The position numbers and the translations under genes are program-made. A stretch of DNA of 33,658 bases from a bacterium (GTDB lineage: Bacteria > Cyanobacteriota > Vampirovibrionia > Gastranaerophilales > Gastranaerophilaceae): positions 1 through 33,658 of the forward strand of contig JAFVAR010000038.1 of the NCBI GenBank assembly GCA_017480425.1. Reading direction: 5' to 3'. The first letter of the stretch is position 1; the number at the start of each line of letters is the position of its first letter. The notes under the pieces were generated by a model. The model was given only the letters and a program-made list of their open reading frames with translations. It searched no databases and was not told where the DNA came from. Shown one piece after another: positions 25,191 through 32,676 of the stretch.

Positions 25191-25910
25191 ATGAAAAAAG
25201 TTTTTGTAAAAACAAATAATGTAAAACGGTTCATTACGATGATGAATAATCTGCAAAACCGAGCGGAAGGAGTTCCCGGAATGGGACTTGTATATGGTGA
25301 ACCCGGATTAGGCAAAACACAGACAATAAATTGGTGGGCATTCAAAAATAACGCAATACTTGTCCGCTGTACTCAACTTATGACAGCTCGTTGGTTATTG
25401 ACTGAAATACTTGATGAAATGGGAGAACTTAGCGGCTATAAAATATCTGATTGCTTTAAACTTGTAGTCAGAAATTTGTTAGTAAATCCGCAAATAATAA
25501 TTGTTGATGAAGTTGATTATTTAACGGTAGATTCAAGAGCGGTAGAAACTTTAAGGGACATTCATGATAAAACGAATGTCCCTATTATTTTGGTTGGAAT
25601 GATTAATGCTAAATCAAGATTGAAAAAATTTAATCATTTATACGACAGATTATCTGAAATCGTAAAATTTGAGAAATTTTCAAAAGCGGATATAAAAACA
25701 ATTGTTCAGGAATTATCTGAAGTTGAAATGACAGACTGCGCTATAAGGTATATTTATACTAATTTAAACAGATTCCGACAAATTGTAAAAGTCATAAACA
25801 AAGCTGAAATAATAGCAAAAGCAAACGGATTAAATTCTATTGACGAAATACTTATAAAGGAGGCAATTGCGAATGAAACAGAAAATATTGAAACTAATCA
25901 AGAATCTTGA
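25191..25910 (+). CDS. MuB/TniB-type AAA+ ATPase
   Basis: The product is 239 residues. Walker A is GEPGLGKT (36-43) and Walker B IIIVDEVDYL with D106 and E107; the sensor region reads PIILVGMINAK. A C-terminal helical part follows (LNRFRQIVKVINKAEI). MuB-type ATPases form filaments on target DNA, recruit the transposase and give target immunity. It lacks the N-terminal helix-turn-helix of phage Mu MuB, being closer in size to TniB-like proteins. It begins 12 bases after the transposase stop with AAAGGAG, and its last 38 bases overlap the next gene. Confidence 0.9.
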   Translation: MKKVFVKTNNVKRFITMMNNLQNRAEGVPGMGLVYGEPGLGKTQTINWWAFKNNAILVRCTQLMTARWLLTEILDEMGELSGYKISDCFKLVVRNLLVNPQIIIVDEVDYLTVDSRAVETLRDIHDKTNVPIILVGMINAKSRLKKFNHLYDRLSEIVKFEKFSKADIKTIVQELSEVEMTDCAIRYIYTNLNRFRQIVKVINKAEIIAKANGLNSIDEILIKEAIANETENIETNQES

Positions 25911-27423
25911 AAAATTTAAATCTGAGGATATTATTACTTTAACCGAATTAAGTGAAGATATAGTGAACAAATATCTCGAAGAATTGTTGGCAGAAGATAA
26001 AATTTGCAAAATAGCAAATTATGAGTATGCGTATTTACCGGAAATTATAGAAAAAGCAGATACTAAAACTGGAGAAACAAGCGGAATATACAAAAAGCCA
26101 ATCTATAAAATAGATCTTAAAAAAGAAAGAATAGAAGATATAAAACCTGAGGAATTATTTCCCAAAAAGGATGAGGTCAAATTTTTTAATGAAACAAAAG
26201 ATTATAATAAAAGAAATATCGTAAAAATTTTAACTGTTTTTAAACTTGCCGGTAATTTAAGGGGAGAGAGCTTAAAAAAATATTTAAAAGAACTGTCAAT
26301 CAAGCATCCTGAATATAAAATTTCATATTCAAATTATGTAAAATATCAAAGAAAATATTTAGCACAAGGGATTAGAGGGCTGTGTCTTAAATATGCAAAC
26401 TACGCAAATGTAAAAACTTCAGTTAAACCTGAAATGTATGAGATATTTAAAAAATATTATTTATCAAATAAACAATACTCGCTAACGGCAGCATATAAAA
26501 TTGTATGCAGAAGTTTCCCTGATTGTGATATTCCAAGTAAAATGAGTTTTAACAGACTTTTACTAAAGGAGTATAAGCCTGAGCATATAAAACAATTAAG
26601 GGAAACTCCAATAAATCTGCCTGATTTATCATACAATGTTAAAAAAGAAATTGCTGATAAATTGTTATTTGATAAATTTATTGATGCTGCGCATTATCAT
26701 TATGATTTATTAGATAAGAAAAATACCGAATCGGCAATTTGTCAAAAAGGTTATATTAAAAACCATTTAATACCATATTTTGAAGGGTATAAATTTAAAG
26801 ATATTACTCAGGACATTATAATTAACTACCAAAGTAAAATGGTCTCTCTAGGGTATTCAATAGCAAGTATCCGCAGATTTTTATCGGTATTAAGCATTTT
26901 ATTTTCAAAATATTCAGAATGTGCAGAAGATTTAAATTTCGTATCAGATAATGCACCAATTCCGTCATTGGAAATAAGTTATTATACAAACAAAGAAATA
27001 AAGGAAATAATATATAATAAAAAGCCGGAATTGTGGATATTGTGTTTAGGAATAACTCCGGCAGAACTATCCGCATTAAGATACGAGGATATAGATAAAA
27101 ATAACAGAACTGTTTTTATTCAAAGAACCGTATTTCAAGGAGTAGAGCAACCGCACAGAGCAAAATACCGTAAGCGCCACCTAAAAATTCCCGCAATAAT
27201 TTTTGATGATATAGATTTTAAAAATAAAGGTTTAATTTTTAAAGATATTGAAATTAATAATTATGACAAGCTTATAAATACGCATATTCACCTGCTGTTA
27301 GAGAAAAACGTACAAATAAATATAATCAGCAAAAATCTTGGTTTTCATAATATTAAAGATTTTGAAAGCAGATATAATTTTTTGTTACCGCAAAAATTGG
27401 ATGATAATTTTCAAATTTTATAA
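25873..27423 (+). CDS. MuA-like DNA-binding region joined to a degenerate tyrosine recombinase
   Basis: The product is 516 residues from ATG 25873, which has AAAGGAGG upstream inside the ATPase gene. Residues 1-60 look like a winged helix. Residues about 110-245 resemble the end-binding part of Mu-type transposases (SNYVKYQRKYLAQGIRGLCL, YYLSNKQYSLTAAYKIV, PSKMSFNRLL). Residues about 260-350 match the core-binding domain of tyrosine recombinases and 365-516 the catalytic fold (LGITPAELSALRYEDID; LLLEKNVQINIISKNLGFHN). By alignment Arg-I is T395, the H-x-x-R box is D465/I468 and the LGH His is F491; only the Tyr (Y501) and possibly a Lys near 431 remain. It is therefore probably a non-catalytic DNA-binding or assembly factor. 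No equivalent is known to me in Mu, Tn7 or Tn5053. Confidence 0.75.
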   Translation: MKQKILKLIKNLEKFKSEDIITLTELSEDIVNKYLEELLAEDKICKIANYEYAYLPEIIEKADTKTGETSGIYKKPIYKIDLKKERIEDIKPEELFPKKDEVKFFNETKDYNKRNIVKILTVFKLAGNLRGESLKKYLKELSIKHPEYKISYSNYVKYQRKYLAQGIRGLCLKYANYANVKTSVKPEMYEIFKKYYLSNKQYSLTAAYKIVCRSFPDCDIPSKMSFNRLLLKEYKPEHIKQLRETPINLPDLSYNVKKEIADKLLFDKFIDAAHYHYDLLDKKNTESAICQKGYIKNHLIPYFEGYKFKDITQDIIINYQSKMVSLGYSIASIRRFLSVLSILFSKYSECAEDLNFVSDNAPIPSLEISYYTNKEIKEIIYNKKPELWILCLGITPAELSALRYEDIDKNNRTVFIQRTVFQGVEQPHRAKYRKRHLKIPAIIFDDIDFKNKGLIFKDIEINNYDKLINTHIHLLLEKNVQINIISKNLGFHNIKDFESRYNFLLPQKLDDNFQIL

Positions 27424-27470
27424 CTTTCCTGTAAAAAGCGCAAATATTACTTTTAACTGCTAAGTAACTA

Positions 27471-28259
27471 TTATTTTTCATTTTTAACATCTAAATTATA
27501 GTCAACAATATTTTCTTTACTTGTTTTTTCTTCCCAAACCGTTGCAATATCACAAACTGAAGCACCATCTTTTTCTATAATATGAGTAAATTGATATGGG
27601 TTTTCTGTTCTGTTGGCACTGCAGGTTAAAGTGTCACCCAAAAAAGTTTCTTTATTAAACCTTATATGCAGATTTTTTAATCTGCGTGTTTTTCTGAATT
27701 CATCAGGGGCTGTCATCTCGGCAAGGTTTATATAACTTTTGTTGTTGACGTGTTTGTTAAAATCAGTATCTGATAAATTGTTAGTGTGTTCTATTTTTGT
27801 ATAAACTTCCGTTGTTTCAGGAAGAATAAACTTCTTGTGTTCACCCAAAACAAGTTCATTAACAATTTCAAACTTTTCAGCAACTTCATCTGCTTTCACG
27901 GGTCTTTGAGTATCTCTGCTAATTAAAAACCACAATGAATTTCCTTTAGCAATAACTTTATCTTTAGAATAAATATAGAAGTCAATATAAATCTTGAGTT
28001 TAGAAACTTCTGAAAACCACAGTTCAACCTTTATCTCCTCTGACCAGAAGGGTAAATTTTCGGTAAAATCCATATTAATATCCGCAACAACCCAATACAG
28101 ATTTTTTGCAAACAAATCGTATGCTGCCATTCTTTTGGTCGCCGTATATCTTGCAAAAGCGTCTTGCAGATACATTATTGCAGAAATCGGTCTGAGCCGA
28201 TATTCAAATAAATCCATATTATCAAGTATTACATTGTATGTCTTTGTGTATTTTTGCAT
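27471..28259 (-). CDS. Acyl-ACP thioesterase (FatA/FatB-like, double hotdog)
   Basis: The product is 262 residues, a normal length. The N-terminal hotdog has MYLQDAFARYTATKRM, and the second hotdog has the family motif DTDFNKHVNNKSYINLAEM, where Asn and His of N-x-H-V-N are catalytic. It hydrolyses acyl-ACP to release free fatty acid and ends chain growth. It starts 3 bases after the stop of the flavoprotein gene upstream, so the two form an operon, though no strong ribosome site is seen. Its last codons (AAT GAA AAA TAA) coincide with the proposed right end of the transposon, so the native C-terminus may have been replaced. Confidence 0.9.
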   Translation of the reverse strand: MQKYTKTYNVILDNMDLFEYRLRPISAIMYLQDAFARYTATKRMAAYDLFAKNLYWVVADINMDFTENLPFWSEEIKVELWFSEVSKLKIYIDFYIYSKDKVIAKGNSLWFLISRDTQRPVKADEVAEKFEIVNELVLGEHKKFILPETTEVYTKIEHTNNLSDTDFNKHVNNKSYINLAEMTAPDEFRKTRRLKNLHIRFNKETFLGDTLTCSANRTENPYQFTHIIEKDGASVCDIATVWEEKTSKENIVDYNLDVKNEK

Positions 28260-28262
28260 GAT

Positions 28263-28934
28263 TTAATTTTCCATTTCCGTTAATCTTTTACCCAAATCAA
28301 ATGCTTTTTCAAGGTCTTTCGGGAACTGTTCATCTCTTTGTTTTGCTTTTGCTTTTTCATCAACCATATCTGCCATATATTTTGAATAATCGCTAAATTG
28401 ATATGTGTTATATGCGGTTAAAGTTTCACAGTATCCAAAAAATCTCTTGGCTGTATTTACATCAGGTGCAAAAATTGCAGGATAGTTAAACATTTCTGCT
28501 TGTTCAGGATTACAATTCATCGTATAAATAAATCCGACATTTAATTTTTTCTTAAGTAACATTTTAGGAAATGTCGGGTCATCACCTTTTGAATATGTCA
28601 TCATAGCAAAGAATAATCTTTCTAAAACATTTCTGAACATTCCTGTTTGATAAGAGTAATAAATCGGTGTTCCCATAATCAGAGCATCAGCATCTAATAT
28701 TTTTTCTAAAACAGGTCTTAAATCATCTTTATAAGCACAAAGTCCACCTGTTGTATTACCAATTCTCTTACAAGCAAAACAGCTGATACAACCCTTATAA
28801 TTAAGATTTATAAGGTCAATATATTCAACATCTGCTCCAACTGATTCAGCACCTTTTTGTGCTTCTTTTAACATTTTGGCAGTATTCCAATTCTTTCTCG
28901 GACTTGCATTTAATATAATAACTTTTTTAGACAT
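28263..28934 (-). CDS. NAD(P)H-dependent FMN reductase / flavodoxin-fold protein with Cys cluster
   Basis: The product is 223 residues. The N-terminus VIILNASPRKNWNTAKML is the FMN phosphate loop of the NADPH-dependent FMN reductase family. C-x2-C-x2-C-x8-C (CISCFACKRIGNTTGGLC) resembles the [4Fe-4S] motif of iron-sulfur flavoproteins, with altered last spacing. GTPIYYSYQTGMFRNVLERL is the second flavin loop. It may reduce quinones, oxygen species or other electrophiles. ATG 28934 follows AGAGAGG. It diverges from the TetR gene, whose product may control both directions. Confidence 0.87.
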   Translation of the reverse strand: MSKKVIILNASPRKNWNTAKMLKEAQKGAESVGADVEYIDLINLNYKGCISCFACKRIGNTTGGLCAYKDDLRPVLEKILDADALIMGTPIYYSYQTGMFRNVLERLFFAMMTYSKGDDPTFPKMLLKKKLNVGFIYTMNCNPEQAEMFNYPAIFAPDVNTAKRFFGYCETLTAYNTYQFSDYSKYMADMVDEKAKAKQRDEQFPKDLEKAFDLGKRLTEMEN

Positions 28935-28984
28935 ATTCTACCTCTCTTTTGACCTATGGCTATATTAGCATAAAAACATGTGGA

Positions 28985-29019
28985 TTCTTCTATAAATTGC
29001 AAAGTTTTAAAGAATGTGC
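28985..29019 (+). repeat. 35-base direct repeat, left copy
   Basis: It matches 32620-32654 at 33 of 35 positions. In both places CCTATGGCT precedes it (28953-28961 here, adjacent at 32611-32619), separated here by 23 extra bases. The two copies enclose the TetR-to-acetyltransferase gene set. Confidence 0.85.
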
Positions 29020-29055
29020 ATAAATTTATTTTTGTAAATATTTATACTATAAGTC

Positions 29056-29084
29056 ATTGACTTTTGGTCAGTATAATATATAAT
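29056..29084 (+). promoter_or_regulatory. tetR promoter with overlapping operator-like palindrome
   Basis: TTGACT (29057-29062), 16 bases and TATAAT (29079-29084) form a good promoter. TTGAC-TTTTG-GTCAG (29057-29071) is an imperfect palindrome covering the -35 and spacer, the expected position for TetR-type autorepression. Binding is an inference. Confidence 0.5.
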
Positions 29085-29118
29085 GAAATTATAGCATGTA
29101 CTAATGAGGTGTTTCATT

Positions 29119-29721
29119 ATGACTAAAAGACAAGAAAATGCGCTTAAAACCCGTAAGAAGTTAATAGATACAGCAGAAGATTTACTAAAAGCAAACGGTT
29201 TTAATGCCCTTTGTGTTGAAGATATAACCAAAGCAGCAGGAGTCGCAAAAGGTACTTTCTATGTTTACTTTAAGCACAAAGAAGATATAGTTGCTGAAAT
29301 ATGCAGAGGGTACTTTAAGGAAATTGAAGATGAAATATCAAATATGTCGGGTTCTGATATAATCGAAAAATTATCCCTGTATTTTGATAACTTTATGAAA
29401 GCGGTTGAACTCTATGGCATAAATATATGTCGTGAATGGATTAGGGGTTCAATAGACCCGAAAACGGCACCTGATAATACGGATATGAGCAAGTGGCAGT
29501 ATGATGTTGATATGTTGAAAAACATACTGAATAATGCCATTAAAAATAAAGAACTAAAAAAAGATACACCTGTTGAACTCTTAACACATCTTATCATATC
29601 TGAACTGTACGGAATGATGACTTGTTGGTGTATGTCAGACGGTGTGTTTGAACCAAAAGAATGGACTCGAAAGTTTTCAGAGTTCCAATTAAAAGCAGTA
29701 TTAGACAAATATTTAATATAA
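29119..29721 (+). CDS. TetR-family transcriptional regulator
   Basis: The product is 200 residues from ATG 29119 (MTKRQENALKTRKKLIDTAE), with TGAGGT upstream; the in-frame ATG at 29104 overlaps that site and is not preferred. The HTH is VEDITKAAGVAKGTFYVYF KHKEDI in the usual N-terminal place. The C-terminal helical domain (about 60-200) includes SLYFDNFMKAVELYG and SELYGMMTCWCMSDG and would bind a ligand and dimerise. The ligand is unknown; electrophiles or quinones are plausible given the reductases that follow. The aldo/keto reductase begins 11 bases downstream, so it is the first gene of this operon. Confidence 0.92.
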   Translation: MTKRQENALKTRKKLIDTAEDLLKANGFNALCVEDITKAAGVAKGTFYVYFKHKEDIVAEICRGYFKEIEDEISNMSGSDIIEKLSLYFDNFMKAVELYGINICREWIRGSIDPKTAPDNTDMSKWQYDVDMLKNILNNAIKNKELKKDTPVELLTHLIISELYGMMTCWCMSDGVFEPKEWTRKFSEFQLKAVLDKYLI

Positions 29722-29732
29722 GGAGCAGAATT

Positions 29733-30725
29733 ATGCAGTATGTAAAATTAGGCAACAGTGGTGTTGATGTTTCAAGAATTTGTTTAGGTTGTATGAGTTT
29801 CGGTAAGCCCGGCAAAGAAAACGGTGTTTTCCCTTGGGCTAAAGATTTTGACGAAGCAAAGCCTATATTCAAGAAAGCAATTGATTTAGGTATCAATTAT
29901 TTTGATACGGCTAATGTTTATCAACTCGGAACAAGTGAAGAAATTACAGGTCGTTTGATTAAAGAATACGGACTTGATAGGGATGAAATCGTAGTTGCTA
30001 CAAAGGTTCATTTTGCTATGAGAGAGGGCAGACCAAACGGTGCAGGTTCAAGCCGTAAAAATATTATAGCAGAAATAGACCACAGTTTAAAAAGATTAGG
30101 ACTTGATTATGTGGACTTATACCAAATCCACAGACTTGACCATGAAACACCTATGGAAGAAATAATGGAAGCACTTCATGATGTAGTTAAGAGTGGTAAA
30201 GCAAGATATATTGGTGCTTCTACAATGTTTGCTTGGGAGTTTGAAAGATTAAATCAAATAGCAGAGAGAAACGGTTGGTCAAAGTTTGTTTCAATGCAGA
30301 ACCAATACAACTTAATTTATCGTGAAGAAGAAAGAGAAATGATGCCTTTGTGTCAGGATAGAAAAATCGCAGTTGTACCTTGGTCGCCATTAGCAGGCGG
30401 AAGATGTGCTCACCCATGGGGAACTAAAACATACAGAAATTCAATGGATGATGTTTCTCCAATGGTATGGGGTTCAACAGATGCACAAGACAAGATTGTT
30501 GTTGATAACTTGGAAAAAATCTCAAAGGAACTTGGCTATACAATGGCACAGATATCACTTGCTTGGATGTTATCAAAACCTTATGTAACTTCACCTATTG
30601 TTGGGTTCACAAGTGAAAAACATGTTGAAGAAGCAGTATCGGCACTTGATATTAAATTGAGTGATGAAACAATCAAGGCACTTGAAGCACCCTATGTACC
30701 ACATATTAAGACAGGAGCGTTCTAA
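29733..30725 (+). CDS. Aldo/keto reductase
   Basis: The product is 330 residues from ATG 29733, which has AAGGAG. An in-frame upstream start at 29661 would overlap tetR and is rejected. The (beta/alpha)8 family marks are present: GINYFDTANVYQLGTSEE with the catalytic Asp and Tyr, VVATKVHF with the Lys, VDLYQIHRLD with the His, and near the C-terminus SPIVGFTSEKHVEEAVSAL for the NADP phosphate. It reduces aldehydes or ketones with NADPH; sequence places it with YajO/Tas-like reductases rather than giving a substrate. Its stop overlaps by one base the next ATG. Confidence 0.93.
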   Translation: MQYVKLGNSGVDVSRICLGCMSFGKPGKENGVFPWAKDFDEAKPIFKKAIDLGINYFDTANVYQLGTSEEITGRLIKEYGLDRDEIVVATKVHFAMREGRPNGAGSSRKNIIAEIDHSLKRLGLDYVDLYQIHRLDHETPMEEIMEALHDVVKSGKARYIGASTMFAWEFERLNQIAERNGWSKFVSMQNQYNLIYREEEREMMPLCQDRKIAVVPWSPLAGGRCAHPWGTKTYRNSMDDVSPMVWGSTDAQDKIVVDNLEKISKELGYTMAQISLAWMLSKPYVTSPIVGFTSEKHVEEAVSALDIKLSDETIKALEAPYVPHIKTGAF

Positions 30726-31360
30726 TGAAAGTATTATTATTTAATGGTTCACCTCATAAAGAGGGCTGTACTTATACGGCACTTACAGAAATTGCTAAAA
30801 CTTTAAAAGAAGAAGGCATTGATTCTGAAATCTATCAAATAGGCATTGGTTCAATTACCCCATGCAGAGGTTGCTTTGCTTGTCAGAAACTTGGCAGGTG
30901 TGTAATAAATGACGATAAAGTAAATGAGTTTGTTGATTACATACAAGACTTTGACGGCTTTATTTTCGGTTCACCTGTTCATTACGGTTCTGCTTGTGGT
31001 GGAATTACAGCATTTTTAGACAGAGCATTCTTTGTTAATTTTACAAGCGGTAAGAAAGGTTTTGAACACAAACCTGCTGCTGCCGTTGCTGTTGCAAGAC
31101 GGTCAGGAACTACTGCAACATTAGACCAATTAAACAAGTATATGACTATTACTCAAATGCCGATTATTTCAGGCCGGTATTGGAATATGGTTCATGGCTA
31201 TACTCCTGATGATGTCAAACAAGATTTAGAAGGTATGCAGAATTTAAGAATACTTGCTCGTAATATGGCTTGGCATTTAAAATGCCACGAAGCAGGTAAA
31301 AAAGCAGGTATTGAACTTCCTAAACAGGAAGAAATTGTGTTTACGAACTTCATAAGATAG
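30725..31360 (+). CDS. NAD(P)H-dependent flavin reductase, iron-sulfur-flavoprotein-like
   Basis: The product is 211 residues. VLLFNGSPHKEGCTYTAL is the FMN phosphate loop. C-x2-C-x2-C-x5-C (CRGCFACQKLGRC) resembles the compact cluster motif of iron-sulfur flavoproteins. GSPVHYGSACGGITAFLDR is the second flavin loop. The ATG overlaps the reductase stop, so translation is likely coupled. It is related to, but not a close copy of, the leftward gene 28263-28934. It probably moves electrons to small redox targets; the substrate is unknown. Confidence 0.9.
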   Translation: MKVLLFNGSPHKEGCTYTALTEIAKTLKEEGIDSEIYQIGIGSITPCRGCFACQKLGRCVINDDKVNEFVDYIQDFDGFIFGSPVHYGSACGGITAFLDRAFFVNFTSGKKGFEHKPAAAVAVARRSGTTATLDQLNKYMTITQMPIISGRYWNMVHGYTPDDVKQDLEGMQNLRILARNMAWHLKCHEAGKKAGIELPKQEEIVFTNFIR

Positions 31361-31371
31361 AGGAGAATGCA

Positions 31372-31854
31372 ATGTCAAAGAGTTTAATAGTATATTTTTC
31401 AAGAATAGGCGAACAATATTCAGTTGGTGATATTTCAGAAGGTAATACTTCAATTATTGCCAAAATGATAGCAGATAAAACAGGTGGAGATTTGTTTGAA
31501 ATTAAGGTTGCACATGATAACTATCCTCATGGTTATATGGCATTAACTGAATATGCTAAATCTGAAAAACAACAGAATGCAAGACCTGAAATAGTTGGTA
31601 GTGTTGATAACTTCAACGACTATGACGCAGTATTTATCGGTTATCCTAACTGGTGGGCAGAAATGCCAATGCCTGTTTATACATTTCTTGATAGTTATGA
31701 TTTAACAGATAAAAAGGTTCATCACTTCTGTACTCACGAAGGGTCAGGCGGTGTAAAAAGAGAGGGCTTCGCTATCTATGGTCATACCGCACAGAACAAC
31801 AGAGCCGAAGCAGAAAAACAAGTTTCGCAATGGCTGAAAGGATTAGGATTTTAA
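31372..31854 (+). CDS. Flavodoxin
   Basis: The product is 160 residues. SLIVYFSRIGEQY...NTSIIAKMIADKTGGDLFEI is the flavodoxin N-terminus with the FMN phosphate loop, and GYPNWWAEMPMPVYTFLD the aromatic flavin loop. The family with this YPNWW motif includes short flavodoxins encoded beside aldo/keto reductases. It would carry one or two electrons in the cytoplasm. ATG 31372 has AGAGGAG. Its TAA overlaps the next start. Confidence 0.92.
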   Translation: MSKSLIVYFSRIGEQYSVGDISEGNTSIIAKMIADKTGGDLFEIKVAHDNYPHGYMALTEYAKSEKQQNARPEIVGSVDNFNDYDAVFIGYPNWWAEMPMPVYTFLDSYDLTDKKVHHFCTHEGSGGVKREGFAIYGHTAQNNRAEAEKQVSQWLKGLGF

Positions 31855-32399
31855 TGGAAGAAGTTAGAATTGATGTAAGAACACAAAGCCCTGAAAGAAT
31901 CACAGAAGCAAGAAGAAGTTCTGATTTGTGTTTTAGGATAAACCATACAAATCCTACAACACCTGAATGTCAGGAACTTATAAACGAACTCTTTAACAAT
32001 ACATTGGGTGAAAACACAAGAATAAATCCTCCGATTTTTACTATCCTTGCTGATAAAGTTAAAATCGGTAAAAATGTTATTATTATGAATGGGTTTCAAT
32101 GTATGTCAGCAGGTGGCTTAACCATTGAAGATAATACAATGATTTCTCTGAATTGCACCATTGCAACAAACAATCACGATATGTATGACAGATATGTTAT
32201 AACCTGTAAGCCTGTTCATATAAAGAAAAATGTATGGATTGGAGTTAATGTTACTATCTTGCCGGGGGTAACGGTTGGAGAAAATGCCGTTATCGGAGCA
32301 GGAGCAGTTGTAACAAAAGATGTTCCTGATAACGCAGTAGTTGTCGGAAATCCTGCAAGAGTGATAAAATATCTTGATGCAGAAAAATTTAAGGCTTAA
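31854..32399 (+). CDS. Hexapeptide-repeat O-acetyltransferase (maltose/galactoside type)
   Basis: The product is 181 residues from ATG 31854, overlapping the flavodoxin stop. An in-frame ATG at 31830 lies inside the flavodoxin gene and is less likely. The left-handed beta-helix shows as repeated hexapeptides (VKIGKNVIIMNGF, GLTIEDNTMISLNC, VWIGVNVTILPGVTVGENAVIGAGAVVTKDV, VVVGNPARVIK). The His in ATNNHDMYD is the expected catalytic base. It transfers acetyl from acetyl-CoA to a sugar or similar hydroxyl. It is the last gene of the tetR operon; a strong terminator follows 90 bases later. Confidence 0.92.
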   Translation: MEEVRIDVRTQSPERITEARRSSDLCFRINHTNPTTPECQELINELFNNTLGENTRINPPIFTILADKVKIGKNVIIMNGFQCMSAGGLTIEDNTMISLNCTIATNNHDMYDRYVITCKPVHIKKNVWIGVNVTILPGVTVGENAVIGAGAVVTKDVPDNAVVVGNPARVIKYLDAEKFKA

Positions 32400-32488
32400 T
32401 TATAATTGGACTCGAACCATGTAAAACATTGGTGGTTATTGAATTTAGACACAAATTTTAATAATTTAATGATTAATAGATTAAATAC

Positions 32489-32524
32489 AAATAAAGAGTG
32501 GAAAATGCCTTCCACTCTTTATTT
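32489..32524. terminator. Intrinsic terminator, possibly bidirectional
   Basis: A perfect 14-bp stem AAATAAAGAGTGGA / TCCACTCTTTATTT with an 8-base loop. The stem supplies T-rich tails on both strands, so it can work in both directions; it ends the tetR operon. Confidence 0.9.
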
Positions 32525-32619
32525 CAATATGATTTAATTTTTAGAAACTCCCCGAAAAGTGCCAGAATCGAACTTTTTGTATAAACCTGTATTCCGCTAT
32601 TGTTAACACTCCTATGGCT

Positions 32620-32654
32620 TTCTTCTATAAATTGCAAGGTCTTAAAGAATGTGC
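32620..32654 (+). repeat. 35-base direct repeat, right copy
   Basis: It differs from 28985-29019 at two positions and sits 22 bases before the GNAT start codon, just as the left copy sits in the tetR upstream region. The intervening 32525-32619 contains no gene. Confidence 0.85.
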
Positions 32655-32676
32655 TTGTTTATAGTAGTATTTATTT

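Larger units (their letters stand above)
22184..27480 (+). mobile_element. Mu-like DDE transposon with three genes (boundaries tentative)
   Basis: A transposase, an ATPase and a third DNA-binding protein lie in one tight operon between unrelated chromosomal genes. Candidate ends are TGTAAAATAACAGTT at 22184 and, reverse complemented, TGAAAAATAATAGTT ending at 27480: 13 of 15 bases agree and both start with the TG typical of Mu and Tn7 relatives. No 5-base target duplication is visible (flanks are A- and T-runs), so the ends are uncertain; the left end could be as far out as 22050. The right candidate overlaps the last codons of the thioesterase gene. Confidence 0.6.

Noticed and set aside
22068-27429. 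TAACTTTCC at 22068-22076 and 27421-27429 as a target-site duplication
   Set aside because: The right copy lies within the stop codon of the third transposon gene and inside any sensible element end; nine AT-rich bases can recur by chance.
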